NCBI RefSeq assembly: GCF_003730115.1
Contig: NZ_RJVP01000004.1
Span: forward strand, 1 to 64,000
DNA: 64,000 nt
Source: Pseudomethylobacillus aquaticus
GTDB lineage: Bacteria > Pseudomonadota > Gammaproteobacteria > Burkholderiales > Methylophilaceae
Reading direction: 5' to 3'
Positions 60,907 through 64,000 of this stretch are shown here, piece after piece (position 1 is the first letter of the stretch; each line of letters opens with the position of its first letter). The position numbers and the translations under genes were made by a program. Under the pieces are notes generated by a model, which saw nothing but the letters and a program-made list of their open reading frames with translations, did no database searches and was not told the origin of the DNA.

Positions 60907-63249
60907 TCATCCTCCGCCAATCACGGTGTTTGCCTCGGCCACCAGCTCGCCCGATGCGCTGAGCAGGACCAAAAACGCCGCGCGGCCTTGCAGTTCTTCG
61001 TTCTCAACAACCACCGATGCGGTGCCGTTGTCCTTGAGCGACTTCACGCTCACGACCACGCTGGACGCCGGGTCGCCAGCCTGGGTGCGAATATCCAGGG
61101 ACAAATTCGCGTACTGGCCATCCACAGCTACCGTGCAGCGCAAACCCTTCCAGGCGATGTCGGTGACCTCGACTACCTGTTTGCCTGAAGCGCTCCCGCT
61201 TCGGGTCACCATCAACTCCAGCGTCAGACACTCCTGCAAACTCAATCCGCCGTGGTTGTAATCCACCGATTTGCCATAGCAGCTCACACCGTCCGCCAGG
61301 GCGAACTGCTGATTGGGGTTCCAAAACCAAGGGTACAAACGCTCACTGGTGGAAGCGCCAGGTTTGATTGAGGCGCAGCGTCCCCATTTGTTGTCAGTGA
61401 GGTCCTTGGACATTTGGATCGTGGGTAACTTGCCCGGCATAAGTAGCCAGCCGTGGTCAGTCACCACCCTAACGCTGTTCCAGCCTGCAGCCAACAAGGT
61501 GGCGATGCGTTCTGCAATCTCTGCGAGAAGCGCGTCTATGTGCTTGGCAAGTTTCCAGCCCCGCGCATGTCCCTCGTTGTCGATGTCGCCAAATTCGCAC
61601 CACGCGTTACCCTGGCCGTCACCATTCTCAGTGCGGTCCAGCACTTTCCAGTGGTTATCGTTCAGCAGCTTCTTCAAGTGGTAGCCGCCCTTGAGCGACT
61701 GGCCAGTGGCGGCGACGCATGGCTCAAAGTCGTCGCAGTCGTCGGTGCCGCTGATCTTGGTCCTTACTGGTGAAGCAGCCGCTTTGCCTGTCGCGGTCAC
61801 GCTGGGCAATGCCGTCCAGCCGATGTTCTCTGCCACCAGGCAGCCGCGCGCCTCCAGGGTCGCCGAGAGACGGCGGGCCGCGTCAAATCGCAGGCCATCC
61901 ACGAAAAGCACGCATTCACCCTTGGCGGCGGCGAAGACCTTGGCACTTGCGATCGTTCCTCCGGGGTAGCTCGATCCATCGACCTGTTTCTGCAGGTAGC
62001 GTGCGGACTCCTCCAGCCAGGGCAGATAGATCGCCCGCACTGCAGCCGTCACCGCATCAACGTCCGCCACTTTGTCTACGCACGCCAGCGCCAACAGAAT
62101 CGCATCGTCGGCGCGCCAGCCCTGCGTGGCATAACCGGCCTGCAAGTCCGCAACTGAGCCGGCCGCCAACGCCGTCTTGGTCACTTCCGCAACCAATGCT
62201 AGGTGCTTGGCGGCCAGCGCCAGCGGCGATTCACCCAACTCAGCCCACACCAGCTCACGGCGCGGCGAATGGGTCTTCTCCAATTCCAGCACCCGCTTCC
62301 TCGCATCGTGCGCCGGCATATGGCTGAAGGCGAGCAAGTCACGCTGGAGCGCTTGTTCCTGTTCCTCGTTCCATTGTGGCCAGCCACCAGCAGACTCAGT
62401 CGTGACGAAGAGATCAAAAATCGGAGGCTTGCACTGGCGGATTCGACTCGGGATGTTGGGGTAACGCTTTGGCGCTTCGCTGTAGCGTTCCCACACCGAA
62501 TGCCAAGGCCCCTCGCGTGTCGCCAGCTTGCTGGCACCCGCCAGAACGCCGTCGGCCTGGGGGTTGAACGCCAGCTGTGACTTGCAGACCTCGACAAAGG
62601 CCTTCCACTCGTTGGCGCCGCGCGTGGTCTGGAACGCGTCGCCCAGGTCCAGCCACTGCAGCAGGTCGCGCACCGGGTCGCCGCCAGTCAGCAGGGTGTT
62701 GAAGTAGTCTTTGTCCAGCCGCTTGCCCTTCAACAGCTCCAGTTCTTCATCCAGAAGCCGGTACAGAGCCAGTTGCATGGCGTTCTTGGCGTCGTTGTCC
62801 TGGGCCACGTCCAGACCCATGCCGCCTTGGTCGGACTTCAGGAAGGCCATGATGGTCCAGTCCTTGGCGTTCGCCTGCGACCAGATCACGCCCCGATACT
62901 GCAGCTCGGCCAAGGGCTTCAAGAGGTCCGGGCAATCTTCGATCGCCCGCAGATCCTGGCGGCTCACGCCAGGAAGGTAGAACACCGGCACGCGGTCGGC
63001 TGGCAAAGTGACATCGGGCGCCTTGCCCGCAATCACGCAGCGCAGCCAGATGGCCGGTCCCGTACGGCTCTCGGGCGCGTAGTCGCCCAGCACCAACAGT
63101 TCCGCCAGCTCGCTCTGCAGGCGAGGGATCACTGCCTCCCACTGGCGGTCCTTGTCGGGCCACAAGATGCACGATGGCGCAACTTGGACTTCAGGGTTGA
63201 AGATCGCCGAGTCGCGCAGGGTCTTGACCAGATGTTCGATCACGCGCAT
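60907..63249 (-). CDS. pglZ: BREX protein PglZ (alkaline phosphatase superfamily)
   Basis: A 780-residue PglZ, the signature protein of BREX and Pgl systems. FVDGLRFDAARRL near residue 449 holds the expected metal-binding aspartate and VVTDHGWLLMPGKLP near 596 the second metal site. GGAGG precedes the ATG at 63,249, which I prefer over a start 28 codons upstream because MRVIEHLVKTLRDSAIFNPE is the normal N terminus. It overlaps the nuclease gene upstream by 10 nt. Confidence 0.92.
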   Translation of the reverse strand: MRVIEHLVKTLRDSAIFNPEVQVAPSCILWPDKDRQWEAVIPRLQSELAELLVLGDYAPESRTGPAIWLRCVIAGKAPDVTLPADRVPVFYLPGVSRQDLRAIEDCPDLLKPLAELQYRGVIWSQANAKDWTIMAFLKSDQGGMGLDVAQDNDAKNAMQLALYRLLDEELELLKGKRLDKDYFNTLLTGGDPVRDLLQWLDLGDAFQTTRGANEWKAFVEVCKSQLAFNPQADGVLAGASKLATREGPWHSVWERYSEAPKRYPNIPSRIRQCKPPIFDLFVTTESAGGWPQWNEEQEQALQRDLLAFSHMPAHDARKRVLELEKTHSPRRELVWAELGESPLALAAKHLALVAEVTKTALAAGSVADLQAGYATQGWRADDAILLALACVDKVADVDAVTAAVRAIYLPWLEESARYLQKQVDGSSYPGGTIASAKVFAAAKGECVLFVDGLRFDAARRLSATLEARGCLVAENIGWTALPSVTATGKAAASPVRTKISGTDDCDDFEPCVAATGQSLKGGYHLKKLLNDNHWKVLDRTENGDGQGNAWCEFGDIDNEGHARGWKLAKHIDALLAEIAERIATLLAAGWNSVRVVTDHGWLLMPGKLPTIQMSKDLTDNKWGRCASIKPGASTSERLYPWFWNPNQQFALADGVSCYGKSVDYNHGGLSLQECLTLELMVTRSGSASGKQVVEVTDIAWKGLRCTVAVDGQYANLSLDIRTQAGDPASSVVVSVKSLKDNGTASVVVENEELQGRAAFLVLLSASGELVAEANTVIGGG

Positions 63250-64000
63250 TGCTGGCCCTCCGTCATGGCGAAGAGCCCCATCACCTGATCCACCAGCGTC
63301 GTGGTCCGCACATCGATCTGCTCGATGCTCCATGCCTCGGCCGTCGCCAATTCGGCGTTCAGCTTGAGCCCGTTCTTGTAGCCGACCTCACGGCCCTTGC
63401 TGTCGGTGCGGTCGCGCTTATCCTTGAAGCTCTTGTTGCCCAGCGCGCTGTTGAAGCCGGAAATCGTCAGGTTGCCCAGCTTGTGGACATGCGTTTCCTG
63501 AATGGCTTTCGCCTTCTTCTCGTCTCCGCCCGCGATCATCTTCACCCACGACGCGGGGATGTTGTCGCCCTGTGGGAAGATGTGTTCGATGGTCCACACG
63601 AACAGCTTGCCTTCGTACTTCCACAGATCGACCCAGGTCTCCTTGGTCATGCTCTGCTCGGCCAAGGCGCACAGCACGAACCGCGTAACCCCGGCGTTCT
63701 CCTCGTAGATGGCGCCTTCCAGCTTGCTGCGGAAAGTCTCGTCGCTGGCCGATACCGCCAGTAGCTCGTCGCGGATATTGGTTACCACGGCATCGCCTGA
63801 CAGTGCAGCCACCTTGTCGATGATGGCCATGAACAGGCGCGTCAGATCGCGGGTGGGCGGTGTGTCGGTGAGATTGCGTCGAACGAAGAAGCAGACCAGC
63901 AGCCGCGCAATCTCTTCCAGTTGCGCTACGTCGATGCCCAGTGCTTCACGACGCACCAGCAGGTACAGCATCAACAGATACGACGGAGCGCCCTGAATTC
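63240..64000 (-). CDS. DUF262/DUF1524-type (GmrSD-like) nuclease, C-terminal part
   Basis: The frame is open to the window edge, so only the last about 253 residues are seen. WTIEHIFPQGDN and HKLGNLTISGFNSALGNKSFKDKRD are the His-Me finger nuclease motifs of DUF1524, normally fused behind a DUF262 (ParB-like NTPase) domain in GmrSD/BrxU-type enzymes that cut modified phage DNA. Genes of this type often lie inside BREX loci. The DUF262 half would lie beyond 64,000. Confidence 0.8.
   Translation of the reverse strand, partial: IQGAPSYLLMLYLLVRREALGIDVAQLEEIARLLVCFFVRRNLTDTPPTRDLTRLFMAIIDKVAALSGDAVVTNIRDELLAVSASDETFRSKLEGAIYEENAGVTRFVLCALAEQSMTKETWVDLWKYEGKLFVWTIEHIFPQGDNIPASWVKMIAGGDEKKAKAIQETHVHKLGNLTISGFNSALGNKSFKDKRDRTDSKGREVGYKNGLKLNAELATAEAWSIEQIDVRTTTLVDQVMGLFAMTEGQQCA

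Noticed and set aside
11104-64000. Insertion sequences or transposase genes
   Set aside because: No transposase or IS-like terminal repeats were found; the only recombinase is the serine type at 19,808.

Overview
The window joins a conserved betaproteobacterial chromosome segment (about 1-11,140) to accessory DNA that fills the rest (11,141-64,000). The core part runs from a 5S rRNA gene through rimP-nusA-infB-rbfA-truB-rpsO-pnp on the plus strand, then dksA and folD on the minus strand, then tRNA-Pro, -Arg, -His and -Phe genes. Protein sequences and gene order fit a betaproteobacterium; a methylotroph of the Methylophilaceae is my best guess, from overall look only.

11,141-18,402 is a cargo block with no phage structural genes. 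It holds a DUF2188-like protein, two unknown proteins in one minus-strand unit, a divergent XRE regulator with an ImmA/IrrE-type peptidase, and a 919-residue protein ending in ankyrin repeats. A 24-bp inverted repeat separates that last gene from a 29-residue reading frame. 18,403-21,681 holds small genes and a tightly overlapping cassette around a large serine recombinase, probably the integrase.

21,856-57,521 is a long, apparently intact siphovirus-like prophage. The early part carries DNA-binding proteins, a RecA-like ATPase, a Cas4/AddB-like Fe-S nuclease, a P4-type primase-helicase, a RuvC-like resolvase and a sigma-like protein. Two adjacent ParB-methyltransferase fusions follow. The lambda-type head module has a GpA-type terminase, gpW, portal, S49 protease with nested scaffold, gpD, gpE and a connector. 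The tail module has a chaperone with a -1 frameshift, tape measure, tail tip and fibre genes, and is followed by a 3-TM holin and an R-type lysozyme.

Inserted among the phage genes are small orphan genes (33,222-35,026 on the minus strand and 57,601 on the plus strand). Each is preceded, 29-41 nt before its start codon, by the same element: TTGGCT, exactly 17 nt, then GTTCAT or a near match. This is the most unusual signal in the window and looks like a dedicated promoter or regulatory site.

57,895-64,000 (minus strand) is the 3' half of a BREX-type defence locus: a DUF262/DUF1524 nuclease (cut by the window edge), PglZ, BrxL and an HrgA-like protein with a possible PD-(D/E)XK site. It meets the last phage-side gene tail to tail with a 3-nt gap. 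No right-hand attachment site is visible, so whether BREX, prophage and left cargo form one island cannot be decided here.
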